NCBI RefSeq assembly: GCF_004217095.1 | Contig: NZ_SHKO01000002.1 | Coordinates: forward strand, 1 to 64,000 | Reading direction: 5' to 3' | DNA length: 64,000 nucleotides | Origin: Advenella incenata | GTDB lineage: Bacteria > Pseudomonadota > Gammaproteobacteria > Burkholderiales > Burkholderiaceae_B | In this document: positions 56,761 to 64,000 of the stretch, piece by piece | Numbering within the stretch: position 1 is the first letter of the stretch | Layout of the letters: each line of letters starts with the position of its first letter | Program-made: the position numbers and the translations under genes | The notes under the pieces: model-generated | What the model saw: only the letters and a program-made list of their open reading frames with translations | The model's database searches: none | Told to the model about the DNA's origin: nothing

Positions 56761-57936
56761 CTAGAGGTGCTTAAGCACCGAAATGGCCTGCATCAAGGTC
56801 TCTTGTTTTTTTGCAAAACAAAAACGAACCAGATTATGGTTTGATTCAACATCATCAGGATTTCGGTAAAAAGCAGACACTGGTATCAAGGTCACTTTCT
56901 TTTCCTGAGTCAACCACTTTGCGAAAGCAAGTTCATTGTCCTGAGATATCTCTGAATAATCTGCCAGAAGAAAAAAGGTGCCCTGACTACGTATCGGTTT
57001 AAACCGAGTGTTTTTCAGTTCTTCATAGAGAAAATCGTGTTTTTCCTGATAGAAAGCAGGCAATGTAAGATAGGTTGAGGGGTCTGCTGTATAAACACCC
57101 AGTGCGACCTGCATTGGAGAGCTCACGGTAAACACCATAAACTGATGCACTTTTCTTAATTCAGCAGTCATAGGTGCAGGCGCGCAGCAGTACCCTATTT
57201 TCCAGCCGGTTGTGTGATAGGTTTTGCCAAATGATGAAATATGAAAGGTTCGTGCTGCCAAAGAGGGACGACTGCTTAGACTTAGAAACGGTTTGTCGTC
57301 AAAAACGATATGTTCATAAACTTCGTCTGCCAACAAAAGCACCTTTGTGTCAGCAACAATCGTTTCTAACGCATCCAGATCGCTTGCAGCCAGGGTGATC
57401 CCAGTAGGGTTATGGGGGAAATTCAGTATTATCAATCTGGTTTTTGGGGTTATGGCCTCCCCTACCCTGTCCCAATTCACTGAATAACTGCTGTGTTCAT
57501 CCCCAGGCGCCACAAGTGGTACAAAAACCGGGATTCCACCTGCAAGACGAATTGCCGGTACGTAGGAATCGTAACTTGGCTCCAGGATGATAACTTCATC
57601 TCCAGAATTGACCACTGCAAGAATTGCAGCCATTAGCGCTTCAGTTGCACCACTGGTAACAGTCACCTCGGTATTTTCGTCATATTGGTGGCCATACAGT
57701 GTTGCGACCTTTTTTGCGATGTTGCTGCGCAACAGCTGGTCACCAGGCATATAGGGATATTGATTGTGGCCTGTTTTCATTGCCTGGCTAACCAGATCAA
57801 TGAGTTTTGGATCAGGATCGAAGTCCGGAAAGCCTTGACCAAGGTTTATTGCCTTGAAATCGGCCGCCATTTTGGTCATAACGGTAAAAATTGTGGTTCC
57901 AACAGTGGGAAGTTTGGATGAAATGCTTGTATTCAC
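56761..57936 (-). CDS. pyridoxal-phosphate aminotransferase, methionine type (YbdL-like)
   Basis: This 391-aa class I/II aminotransferase has INLGQGFPDFDPDP, NFPHNPTG for cofactor contact, LADEVYEH and the PLP lysine in SSFGKTYHTTGWKIGYC. The sequence is closest in pattern to YbdL, which prefers methionine and similar amino acids. It faces away from mnmG across the probable oriC. Base composition is a little AT-richer than its neighbours, with many AT-ending codons. Confidence 0.92.
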   Translation of the reverse strand: MNTSISSKLPTVGTTIFTVMTKMAADFKAINLGQGFPDFDPDPKLIDLVSQAMKTGHNQYPYMPGDQLLRSNIAKKVATLYGHQYDENTEVTVTSGATEALMAAILAVVNSGDEVIILEPSYDSYVPAIRLAGGIPVFVPLVAPGDEHSSYSVNWDRVGEAITPKTRLIILNFPHNPTGITLAASDLDALETIVADTKVLLLADEVYEHIVFDDKPFLSLSSRPSLAARTFHISSFGKTYHTTGWKIGYCCAPAPMTAELRKVHQFMVFTVSSPMQVALGVYTADPSTYLTLPAFYQEKHDFLYEELKNTRFKPIRSQGTFFLLADYSEISQDNELAFAKWLTQEKKVTLIPVSAFYRNPDDVESNHNLVRFCFAKKQETLMQAISVLKHL

Positions 57937-58075
57937 TTTTTGCGTCTCTTACTGTATTAATTTTATCAACAGGGCTATAATTCTTATTATGCCTGAATGT
58001 TGATGATCTTATACACAAACAATACCTATATATTCACAGCATATTCACCGTGTTATCAACATACTTATCCACAAT

Positions 58076-58091
58076 TGTTCCACGTGGAACA
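58076..58091. promoter_or_regulatory. parS site 1
   Basis: Perfect 16-bp parS TGTTCCACGTGGAACA, next to the TTATCCACA box. ParB (61633-62652) should nucleate here. Confidence 0.93.
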
Positions 58092-58155
58092 ATTTAGATA
58101 ATATCTTTTATGTGCTATTGCGTTTAAAATAGCATTTCCATAAAACGCCTTTTAA

Positions 58156-58171
58156 TGTTCCACGTGGAACA
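58156..58171. promoter_or_regulatory. parS site 2
   Basis: A second perfect TGTTCCACGTGGAACA, exactly 80 bp after the first and 31 bp before the mnmG ATG. Confidence 0.93.
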
Positions 58172-58202
58172 TTTCTCTATTTCCTTCGATTGAAAGAACA
58201 AA

Positions 58203-60143
58203 ATGAACTACCCAGACGAATTTGACGTCATTGTTGTTGGTGGAGGTCACGCCGGTACTGAAGCGGCGCTTGCTGCTGCGCGATCCGGATCCAAAACCCT
58301 CTTGTTGACCCATAATATTGAAACCTTGGGGCAAATGTCCTGCAATCCTTCTATTGGCGGAATAGGGAAGGGGCATTTGGTAAAAGAGATTGACGCGCTG
58401 GGTGGCGCAATGGCTATTGCTGCGGATGAGGCGGGAATTCAGTTCAGAATTCTGAATAGTTCGAAAGGCCCGGCGGTAAGAGCGACGCGTGTACAAGCAG
58501 ATCGACTGCTCTATAAGCAGGCTATTCGTTCCCGATTGGAAAATCAGCAGAATTTGTGGCTGTTTCAACAAGCAGTAGATGATCTTGTTCTGGAGGGGGA
58601 TAGGGTAGTTGGCGCCAAAACCCAAATTGGGGTAGTGTTTCGTTCGAAAACGGTTGTCCTGACTGCTGGAACCTTTCTGAATGGTTTGATTCACGTGGGT
58701 TTGAATAATTATTCTGCGGGCAGAGCGGGAGATCCCCCTGCAATCAGTCTTGGACAACGGCTTAAGGAAATGAATCTGCCACAAGGACGGCTTAAGACTG
58801 GCACGCCACCACGTATCGATGCCCGTAGTATTGATTTCAGTAAGTTGGAAGAGCAGCCTGGCGATACAGATCCTATGCCGGTATTTTCCTATATGGGGTC
58901 GGTACAGATGCATCCACGCCAGGTGTCTTGCTGGATTACGCACACCAATACCCGAACGCACGATATTATCCGCAATGGGTTGGATCGTTCACCCATGTAT
59001 ACCGGCGTGATCGACGGAATAGGGCCGAGATATTGCCCGTCTATTGAGGATAAAATAAACCGCTTTGCCGATAAAGACTCTCATCAGATATTCCTGGAGC
59101 CAGAGGGTCTGCTTACGAATGAAATTTATCCCAATGGAATTTCCACCAGTTTGCCCTTTGATGTGCAGCTGGAACTGATTCACACCCTGCCAGGCCTGGA
59201 GCACGCACACGTGCTGCGCCCTGGCTATGCCATCGAATATGACTATTTCGATCCACGTGGACTCAAACGCAGTCTTGAAACGAAAGTGATTTCTGGTCTG
59301 TTCTTCGCAGGGCAGATAAATGGCACTACCGGTTATGAAGAGGCTGCGGCACAAGGCTTGCTTGCCGGGCTTAATGCGTCCCGGCTGGCAAAAGGGCTTG
59401 ATTCGTGGACGCCGAAACGCGACGAGGCTTATCTGGGGGTGCTGGTAGACGATTTGGTGACGCGAGGCGTAACCGAGCCGTACCGGATGTTTACCTCACG
59501 GGCAGAATATAGGTTAAGCCTGCGTGAAGACAATGCAGATTTTCGTTTGACGGAAATAGGGCGGCAGTTAGGGCTGGTTGACGATGCACGTTGGGATTTC
59601 TTTAGTAATAAGCGTGATGCGGTTCAACGGGAAGTTTCCAGACTTACGGGTACTCGCGTATCACCCAGGACATTTAACGCAGATCTATCCGAGAAGCTGC
59701 TTGGTACACAGCTGGAACGGGATTACTCGCTTGCAGATTTGTTGAAACGCCCAGCCGTAACTTATAACACCCTGACGAATGCGGCCACTGAAGATGGTAC
59801 CGTGCTGGCACCTGCAGATGTTTTGTCTGACGCGGTCAAAGAGCAGGTCGAAATACAGGTGAAATACGCCGGTTATATTGCCCGTCAGCAAGAAGAAGTT
59901 ACACGTCAGAGCCATCTTGAAGAACAGAAAATTCCGGCAGACCTGGACTACGAAACAGTGGCCAGTCTGTCATTTGAAGTGCGGCAGAAACTGAAGGACG
60001 CACGCCCCGAGACCGTAGGTCAGGCGCGCAGGATTTCAGGAGTAACTCCGGCTGCTATTTCCATCCTGTTGATTCATTTGAAACGTTTGCAGCTGTCGAC
60101 CAAAACGCTGCGCAAAACAGCGCCCGTGGCCGTTGAAGAATGA
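58203..60143 (+). CDS. mnmG: tRNA uridine-5-carboxymethylaminomethyl modification enzyme MnmG
   Basis: This 646-aa FAD enzyme has the dinucleotide-binding motif [15 protein letters not shown] (about 11-25), [18 protein letters not shown] for the tRNA/FAD site, and [16 protein letters not shown]. It works with MnmE to install the 5-carboxymethylaminomethyl group at U34. It is first in the mnmG-rsmG-parA-parB operon, just after the parS sites and oriC, and is 10 kb from mnmE. Confidence 0.97.
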   Translation: MNYPDEFDVIVVGGGHAGTEAALAAARSGSKTLLLTHNIETLGQMSCNPSIGGIGKGHLVKEIDALGGAMAIAADEAGIQFRILNSSKGPAVRATRVQADRLLYKQAIRSRLENQQNLWLFQQAVDDLVLEGDRVVGAKTQIGVVFRSKTVVLTAGTFLNGLIHVGLNNYSAGRAGDPPAISLGQRLKEMNLPQGRLKTGTPPRIDARSIDFSKLEEQPGDTDPMPVFSYMGSVQMHPRQVSCWITHTNTRTHDIIRNGLDRSPMYTGVIDGIGPRYCPSIEDKINRFADKDSHQIFLEPEGLLTNEIYPNGISTSLPFDVQLELIHTLPGLEHAHVLRPGYAIEYDYFDPRGLKRSLETKVISGLFFAGQINGTTGYEEAAAQGLLAGLNASRLAKGLDSWTPKRDEAYLGVLVDDLVTRGVTEPYRMFTSRAEYRLSLREDNADFRLTEIGRQLGLVDDARWDFFSNKRDAVQREVSRLTGTRVSPRTFNADLSEKLLGTQLERDYSLADLLKRPAVTYNTLTNAATEDGTVLAPADVLSDAVKEQVEIQVKYAGYIARQQEEVTRQSHLEEQKIPADLDYETVASLSFEVRQKLKDARPETVGQARRISGVTPAAISILLIHLKRLQLSTKTLRKTAPVAVEE

Positions 60144-60153
60144 GCAGGTGGGT

Positions 60154-60834
60154 ATGAACGAGCATGAGAGAGCAGGGCGGCACGACCGCATTGCAGGTGC
60201 GGCCGTCAATCTGGATCTGTCCATTACCGATATGCAGATTCAGCAGTTGATAGATTATCAGGATCAGCTGTTACGTTGGAATAAAGTGTATAACCTGACT
60301 GCGTTAAGGGATCCGGATAAGGTGCTGATTCAGCATGTTTTTGATAGCTTGTCTGTGATTGGTCCCCTGAGTGACAAGTTTGCCCCAGGGCGTAAAATTT
60401 CTGTACTGGATGTGGGTTCTGGTGGTGGTCTGCCAGGGGCAGTCATGGCTATAATGAGACCTGACTGGCTGGTATGCTGCGTAGATGCCGTTGAAAAGAA
60501 AACGGCGTTTATCAGACAGGCCGCGGGCGTACTTAAGCTCCCCAATCTGGTATCCGAACATATTCGTATTGAACGAAAGCCGCCGGCTGGCGCCGACCTG
60601 GTTATTTCGCGCGCGTTTGCCTCATTGGTCGATTTCAGTGACTGGTCGGGTATGCATGTGGGTCGCGACGGGCACCTGGTCGCAATGAAAGGGCGGTTGG
60701 CACCGGAAGAAGTGTCACAGCTGGAAGAAAAGGGCGCGTGGTCGGTTGGGCAGGTTCAGAAACTGAACGTGCCGGAACTGGATGCTGAGCGTTGTCTTGT
60801 ATGGTTGCAGCAAGTAGGAAAATATGACAAATGA
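60154..60834 (+). CDS. rsmG: 16S rRNA (guanine527-N7)-methyltransferase RsmG
   Basis: A protein of about 226 aa from ATG 60154 (AGGTGG just upstream); a TTG at 60133 would add seven residues. It has the class I SAM motif VLDVGSGGGLPGAVMAIM and the RsmG segment WNKVYNLTALRDPDKVLIQHVFDSL. It methylates G527 of 16S rRNA. Its stop overlaps the parA start by 11 bp. Confidence 0.95.
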   Translation: MNEHERAGRHDRIAGAAVNLDLSITDMQIQQLIDYQDQLLRWNKVYNLTALRDPDKVLIQHVFDSLSVIGPLSDKFAPGRKISVLDVGSGGGLPGAVMAIMRPDWLVCCVDAVEKKTAFIRQAAGVLKLPNLVSEHIRIERKPPAGADLVISRAFASLVDFSDWSGMHVGRDGHLVAMKGRLAPEEVSQLEEKGAWSVGQVQKLNVPELDAERCLVWLQQVGKYDK

Positions 60835-61621
60835 AATAAAATCACCTCGCGTATTCTGTATTGCAAACCAGAAGGGAGGGGTAGGTAAAACGACGACGGC
60901 AATTAATCTGGCTGCCAGTCTGGCGTTACACAAAAAGCGGGTGTTGCTGGTGGATCTGGATCCGCAAGGCAATGCAACCATGGGCAGCGGCATTGATAAA
61001 AATAGTTTAAGCTTAAACATTTATCAGGTGCTGATAGGCGAAGCCAGTATCGCTGATGTACGTGTACGCTCGGAAACTGGCGGCTACGATGTCTTGCCCG
61101 GCAACCGCGAACTGTCGGGTGCAGACTTCGATCTGTTTGAGCTAGAGAACCGCGAGCATCAGCTGAAAAATGCGATTGCCCAGGTCGCTGGCGATTATGA
61201 TTACGTTCTGATCGATTGTCCGCCTACGCTGTCACTGCTGACCCTGAACGGGCTGGCATGTTCAAATGGCGTCATCATTCCGATGCAGTGCGAGTATTTT
61301 GCGCTGGAGGGGCTCTCGGACCTGGTCAACACCATCAAGCGGGTGCATAAGAACATTAACCCGGATCTGAAAATGATCTGGCTACTGCGCGTGATGTATG
61401 ATTCTCGCGTGACATTGCAGCAGCAGGTATCGGAACAGCTCATGGAACACTTTGGCGACAATGTGTTCAAAGCTGTCGTCCCGCGCAATGTGCGGCTGGC
61501 CGAAGCGCCCAGTCATGGCGTACCCGGCGTCCTGTACGATAAGTCGTCGCGCGGCGCCAAGGCCTATCGGGAATTCGGGCTCGAAGTCATCAAGCGCGTC
61601 AAAGCAATGGATAAGGAATAA
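60824..61621 (+). CDS. parA: chromosome partition ATPase ParA (Soj)
   Basis: This 265-aa deviant-Walker ATPase has QKGGVGKTTTAINLAAS (about 15-31) and VLIDCPPTLSLL. It forms the gradient on the nucleoid that moves ParB-parS complexes. Its start overlaps rsmG, and parB follows after 11 bp with AGAGGA as the ribosome site. Confidence 0.96.
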   Translation: MTNEIKSPRVFCIANQKGGVGKTTTAINLAASLALHKKRVLLVDLDPQGNATMGSGIDKNSLSLNIYQVLIGEASIADVRVRSETGGYDVLPGNRELSGADFDLFELENREHQLKNAIAQVAGDYDYVLIDCPPTLSLLTLNGLACSNGVIIPMQCEYFALEGLSDLVNTIKRVHKNINPDLKMIWLLRVMYDSRVTLQQQVSEQLMEHFGDNVFKAVVPRNVRLAEAPSHGVPGVLYDKSSRGAKAYREFGLEVIKRVKAMDKE

Positions 61622-61632
61622 TAGAGGAAATC

Positions 61633-62652
61633 ATGGCAACAGCGTCATCGAAAACGGCCGGCAAAACCGCAGCCAAAAGCACTACCAAAACGCCCGCAAA
61701 ATCGGCTGCAAAAACGACTGCAAAATCGGTATCCAGGGCTGCCCCAGCAGCGGTAAAGAAGGCCAAGGGCCTGGGCCGCGGATTGTCAGCGCTATTGGGC
61801 AATGATATCAATGTCATCGAGGACCTGTCCCGTGACGAGAAAAAAGGCCCTGAGCTGCCCTCAAGCGTGCCGTTGAACCAGATTCGTGCCGGTAAGTACC
61901 AGCCCCGGACGCAAATGGACGAGACGGCGTTAAACGAACTGGCCGAATCGATACGCAGCCAGGGCATCATGCAGCCTATCCTGATTCGCCCGATTGCCGG
62001 AGACCAGCCGGAAAAATACGAAATTATCGCCGGCGAGCGGCGCTTTCGGGCCGCCAAACTGGCCGGCCTTGCCGAAGTGCCGGTGCTGGTGCGCGAAGTA
62101 GCCGACGAGAATGCGGCAGTCATGGCGCTGATCGAGAATATTCAGCGCGAAGACCTGAACCCGCTTGAAGAAGCCCAGGGGGTAAAACGGCTGATTGACG
62201 ATTTTCAGTTCACCCATGAGCAGGCGGCCCAGGCAATTGGCCGTTCCCGCTCGCTGACCAGCAACCTGCTGCGTCTGTTGAATCTGGCCCAGCCGGTCCA
62301 GAACTTCCTGCTGCAGGGCCAGCTCGACATGGGTCATGCGCGGGCCCTGCTGGCCGTGGATTCGGCAACTCAGATCATTCTGGCCAACCAGGTTGTGGCT
62401 CGCCAACTGTCCGTGCGTGAGACCGAGAGACTCGTTAACAGCGCAGGGCAGAGCAAGGCGCAGTCCAAGCCCAAAGCAGTGAATCGGGATGTCGAGCGCC
62501 TCGAAGAGGCCCTGTCGGACCACCTGGGTACCCGCGTCAGCCTGAAAATGGGCAGCAAGGACAAGGGCCAGCTAATGATTGACTTTCATGGCTGGGAGCA
62601 TCTGAACTCGCTGCTGGAAAAGCAGGGATTGAACAATATTCTGGAAAGTTGA
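61633..62652 (+). CDS. parB: chromosome partition protein ParB (Spo0J)
   Basis: This 339-aa CTP-dependent clamp protein has GLGRGLSALLG (46-56), the CTP motif IAGERRFRAAKLAG, the ENIQRED box and a helix-turn-helix (FTHEQAAQAIGRSRSLTSNLLR), followed by a C-terminal dimer domain. Residues 1-45 are an Ala/Lys/Ser/Thr-rich extension in which Lys occurs at 7, 11, 15, 19, 23, 27 and 31, like a histone-tail repeat. It should load at the two parS sites before mnmG. Confidence 0.96.
   Translation: MATASSKTAGKTAAKSTTKTPAKSAAKTTAKSVSRAAPAAVKKAKGLGRGLSALLGNDINVIEDLSRDEKKGPELPSSVPLNQIRAGKYQPRTQMDETALNELAESIRSQGIMQPILIRPIAGDQPEKYEIIAGERRFRAAKLAGLAEVPVLVREVADENAAVMALIENIQREDLNPLEEAQGVKRLIDDFQFTHEQAAQAIGRSRSLTSNLLRLLNLAQPVQNFLLQGQLDMGHARALLAVDSATQIILANQVVARQLSVRETERLVNSAGQSKAQSKPKAVNRDVERLEEALSDHLGTRVSLKMGSKDKGQLMIDFHGWEHLNSLLEKQGLNNILES
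61651..61731 (+). repeat. degenerate 12-bp coding repeat in parB
   Basis: Seven units of about 12 bp each begin AAA and encode Lys-x-x-x tetrapeptides (KTAG, KTAA, KSTT, KTPA, KSAA, KTTA, KS). Confidence 0.7.
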
Positions 62653-62746
62653 AGACGGCGATTTGATGGCCGGATTTGCGGCAATTTTCCGACAGTTCGG
62701 TAAAAAATTGCAGTAAATCGGGTTAATCATCGTTTTGGCCATAATT

Positions 62747-62780
62747 AGTACTTGACAGCTAATCTCAAGTACTACATAAT
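62747..62780 (+). promoter_or_regulatory. tRNA-tuf promoter with overlapping inverted repeat
   Basis: The -35 TTGACA (62752-62757) and -10 CATAAT (62775-62780) are 17 bp apart, 13 bp upstream of tRNA-Tyr. AGTACTTGA (62747-62755) and TCAAGTACT (62765-62773) form a perfect nine-base inverted repeat with a nine-base spacer across the -35 and spacer, a possible operator. Confidence 0.75.
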
Positions 62781-62793
62781 CCGTAGTTCTCTT

Positions 62794-62879
62794 GGTGGAG
62801 TGCCCGAGCGGCTAAAGGGGGCAGACTGTAAATCTGTTGGCTTACGCCTACGTTGGTTCGAATCCAACCTCCACCACCA
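62794..62879 (+). tRNA. tRNA-Tyr (GTA)
   Basis: An 86-nt class II tRNA with acceptor stem GGTGGAG/CTCCACC, anticodon GTA in the loop context ACTGTAAATC, long variable arm and encoded CCA. It is first of a Tyr-Gly-Thr cluster before tuf. Confidence 0.97.
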
Positions 62880-63058
62880 GCCGAATTTGTTCTTTGTGAA
62901 GGCTTTTGTTAGTCATTGGCTGCCGGAGTGAGTGATTTGCCCAGATTTACATCTGCCGCAACTAGTCACCCTCCTGCTGTAACAGTGGTGATACTGGGAT
63001 ACGAATAGTACCGCCTCAACAATAACAAATTGCGAATGCAGGAACGTTTCAGGATCCT

Positions 63059-63132
63059 GCGGGTGTAGCACAATGGTAGTGCAACAGCCTTCCAAGCTGA
63101 TGATGAGGGTTCGATTCCCTTCACCCGCTCCA
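63059..63132 (+). tRNA. tRNA-Gly (TCC)
   Basis: A 74-nt tRNA with acceptor stem GCGGGTG/CACCCGC, anticodon TCC in loop CTTCCAA, T-arm with TTCGATT, and encoded CCA. Confidence 0.97.
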
Positions 63133-63211
63133 TCCCGCACCGGTTTCCTATTGTTTAGGCCATATGTACGTTAGTTTTTATATGGCCGGGACAAGTTGTT
63201 AGAAAGAATTT

Positions 63212-63286
63212 GCCCATGTGGCTCAGTGGCAGAGCACTCCCTTGGTAAGGGAGAGGTCGCGGGTCCGATTCCCGCCATGGGCACCA
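63212..63286 (+). tRNA. tRNA-Thr (GGT)
   Basis: A 75-nt tRNA with acceptor stem GCCCATG/CATGGGC, anticodon GGT in loop TTGGTAA, and encoded CCA. It is followed after 46 bp by tuf. Confidence 0.97.
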
Positions 63287-63332
63287 CAAGCGTTTTAATT
63301 ATTTATCCAGCCCCAATCTTCAGGAGTCGGTA

Positions 63333-64000
63333 ATGGCAAAAGGTAAGTTTGAACGTACCAAACCACACGTAAACGTAGGTACGATTGGTCACGTTGACCA
63401 TGGCAAAACAACGCTGACAGCGGCGATTACAACGGTATTGTCCAAAGCGTTTGGCGGCGAAGCCAAAGGCTACGACCAGATTGACGCGGCGCCTGAAGAA
63501 AAAGCGCGTGGTATCACGATCAACACGGCACACGTAGAGTACGAAACCGAAGCGCGTCACTACGCGCACGTAGACTGCCCAGGCCACGCCGACTATGTTA
63601 AAAACATGATCACGGGTGCGGCGCAGATGGACGGCGCGATCCTGGTATGTTCGGCCGCTGACGGCCCGATGCCTCAGACACGTGAGCACATTTTGCTGTC
63701 GCGTCAGGTTGGCGTGCCTTACATCGTTGTGTTCCTGAACAAAGCGGACATGGTTGACGATGAAGAGTTGCTGGAACTGGTCGAAATGGAAGTGCGCGAG
63801 CTGCTGTCCAAATACGACTTCCCGGGCGACGACACACCGATCATCAAGGGTTCAGCCAAACTGGCGCTCGAAGGCGACGAAGGTCCGCTGGGCAAGCAAG
63901 CCATTATGGCACTGGCCAACGCACTGGATACGTATATTCCTACACCAGAGCGTGCGATTGACGGCACATTCCTGATGCCAGTAGAAGACGTGTTCTCTAT
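63333..64000 (+). CDS. tuf: elongation factor Tu, 5' part
   Basis: The first 222 codons of EF-Tu start [20 protein letters not shown]; the gene runs past the window end. P-loop GHVDHGKTT, switch/G3 DCPGHAD and NKAD (G4) are present. AGGAG six bases before the ATG supports the start. It is read with the three upstream tRNAs, the order known from the tRNA-tufB operon. Confidence 0.98.
   Translation, partial: MAKGKFERTKPHVNVGTIGHVDHGKTTLTAAITTVLSKAFGGEAKGYDQIDAAPEEKARGITINTAHVEYETEARHYAHVDCPGHADYVKNMITGAAQMDGAILVCSAADGPMPQTREHILLSRQVGVPYIVVFLNKADMVDDEELLELVEMEVRELLSKYDFPGDDTPIIKGSAKLALEGDEGPLGKQAIMALANALDTYIPTPERAIDGTFLMPVEDVFS

Larger units (their letters stand above)
57937..58202. other. probable chromosomal replication origin oriC
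   Basis: This 266-bp AT-rich gap between the aminotransferase and mnmG holds DnaA boxes TTATCAACA (57963-57971), TTATACACA (58009-58017), TTATCAACA (58053-58061) and TTATCCACA (58065-58073). Near-matches lie at 58030-58038 and 58041-58049. To the right are an AT-rich stretch (58092-58155) and two perfect parS sites. An origin just upstream of mnmG is known in Bordetella and E. coli. GATC sites do not appear enriched, as expected outside gammaproteobacteria. Confidence 0.75.

Noticed and set aside
58152-58961. A 269-residue minus-strand open frame before and inside mnmG
   Set aside because: It covers parS site 2 and the mnmG 5' half in antisense; MnmG is unmistakable on the other strand.

Overview
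The window comes from the replication-origin side of a betaproteobacterial chromosome, most likely Alcaligenaceae (Bordetella/Advenella-like). The gene order gyrB-dnaN-dnaA / rpmH-rnpA-yidD-yidC, then mnmG-rsmG-parA-parB-tRNA-tuf, plus two orphan Bug-type solute receptors, points there. The genus is an inference; no 16S gene is present.

Region 1 (1 to about 13,258) is AT-rich and foreign: the right part of a Tn7-like transposon whose other end lies left of the window. From right to left it has a right end with three 17-bp TnsB-type repeats two to six bases from the gyrB stop codon, a hairpin terminator, an unknown 355-aa gene, a small HTH protein, and a tightly overlapping operon tnsA-tnsB-tnsC-tniQ-tniQ. 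Cargo follows: a HAD-like hydrolase, and an operon of a large serine recombinase with two different ParB/RepB-like proteins but no ParA. A 52-aa membrane peptide and the end of an unknown gene complete the left side. The layout suggests an element that recognises the 3' end of gyrB.

Region 2 (13,260-22,158) is core: gyrB, dnaN and dnaA leftward, rpmH, rnpA, yidD and yidC rightward, with a roughly 0.9-kb gene-free gap between dnaA and rpmH.

Region 3 (22,239-46,538) is an accessory block between yidC and mnmE, which are usually neighbours. It holds a leftward catabolic cluster (2-hydroxyacid dehydrogenase, Bug receptor, class II aldolase, acyl-CoA dehydrogenase, ADP-forming acyl-CoA synthetase, MmgE/PrpD) with a LysR gene. 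Next is a rightward set (Bug receptor, LysR, HMG-CoA lyase, CaiB/BaiF CoA-transferase). A ybhGFSR-type ABC exporter follows with a divergent TetR regulator and an 18-bp palindromic operator, then an AhpD-like protein, a MocR regulator, a GNAT acetyltransferase and an azoreductase.

Region 4 (46,670-57,936) has mnmE on the minus strand, a VOC protein, a LysR regulator, an AbrB-like membrane protein, a DHA2 MFS transporter, a phospholipase D-type lipoprotein, a HIT protein and a methionine-type aminotransferase. The 1-kb gap before the aminotransferase carries DnaA-box-like sites.

Region 5 (57,937-64,000) is the probable oriC (DnaA boxes plus two perfect 16-bp parS sites), followed by mnmG-rsmG-parA-parB, tRNA-Tyr, tRNA-Gly, tRNA-Thr and the 5' part of tuf.
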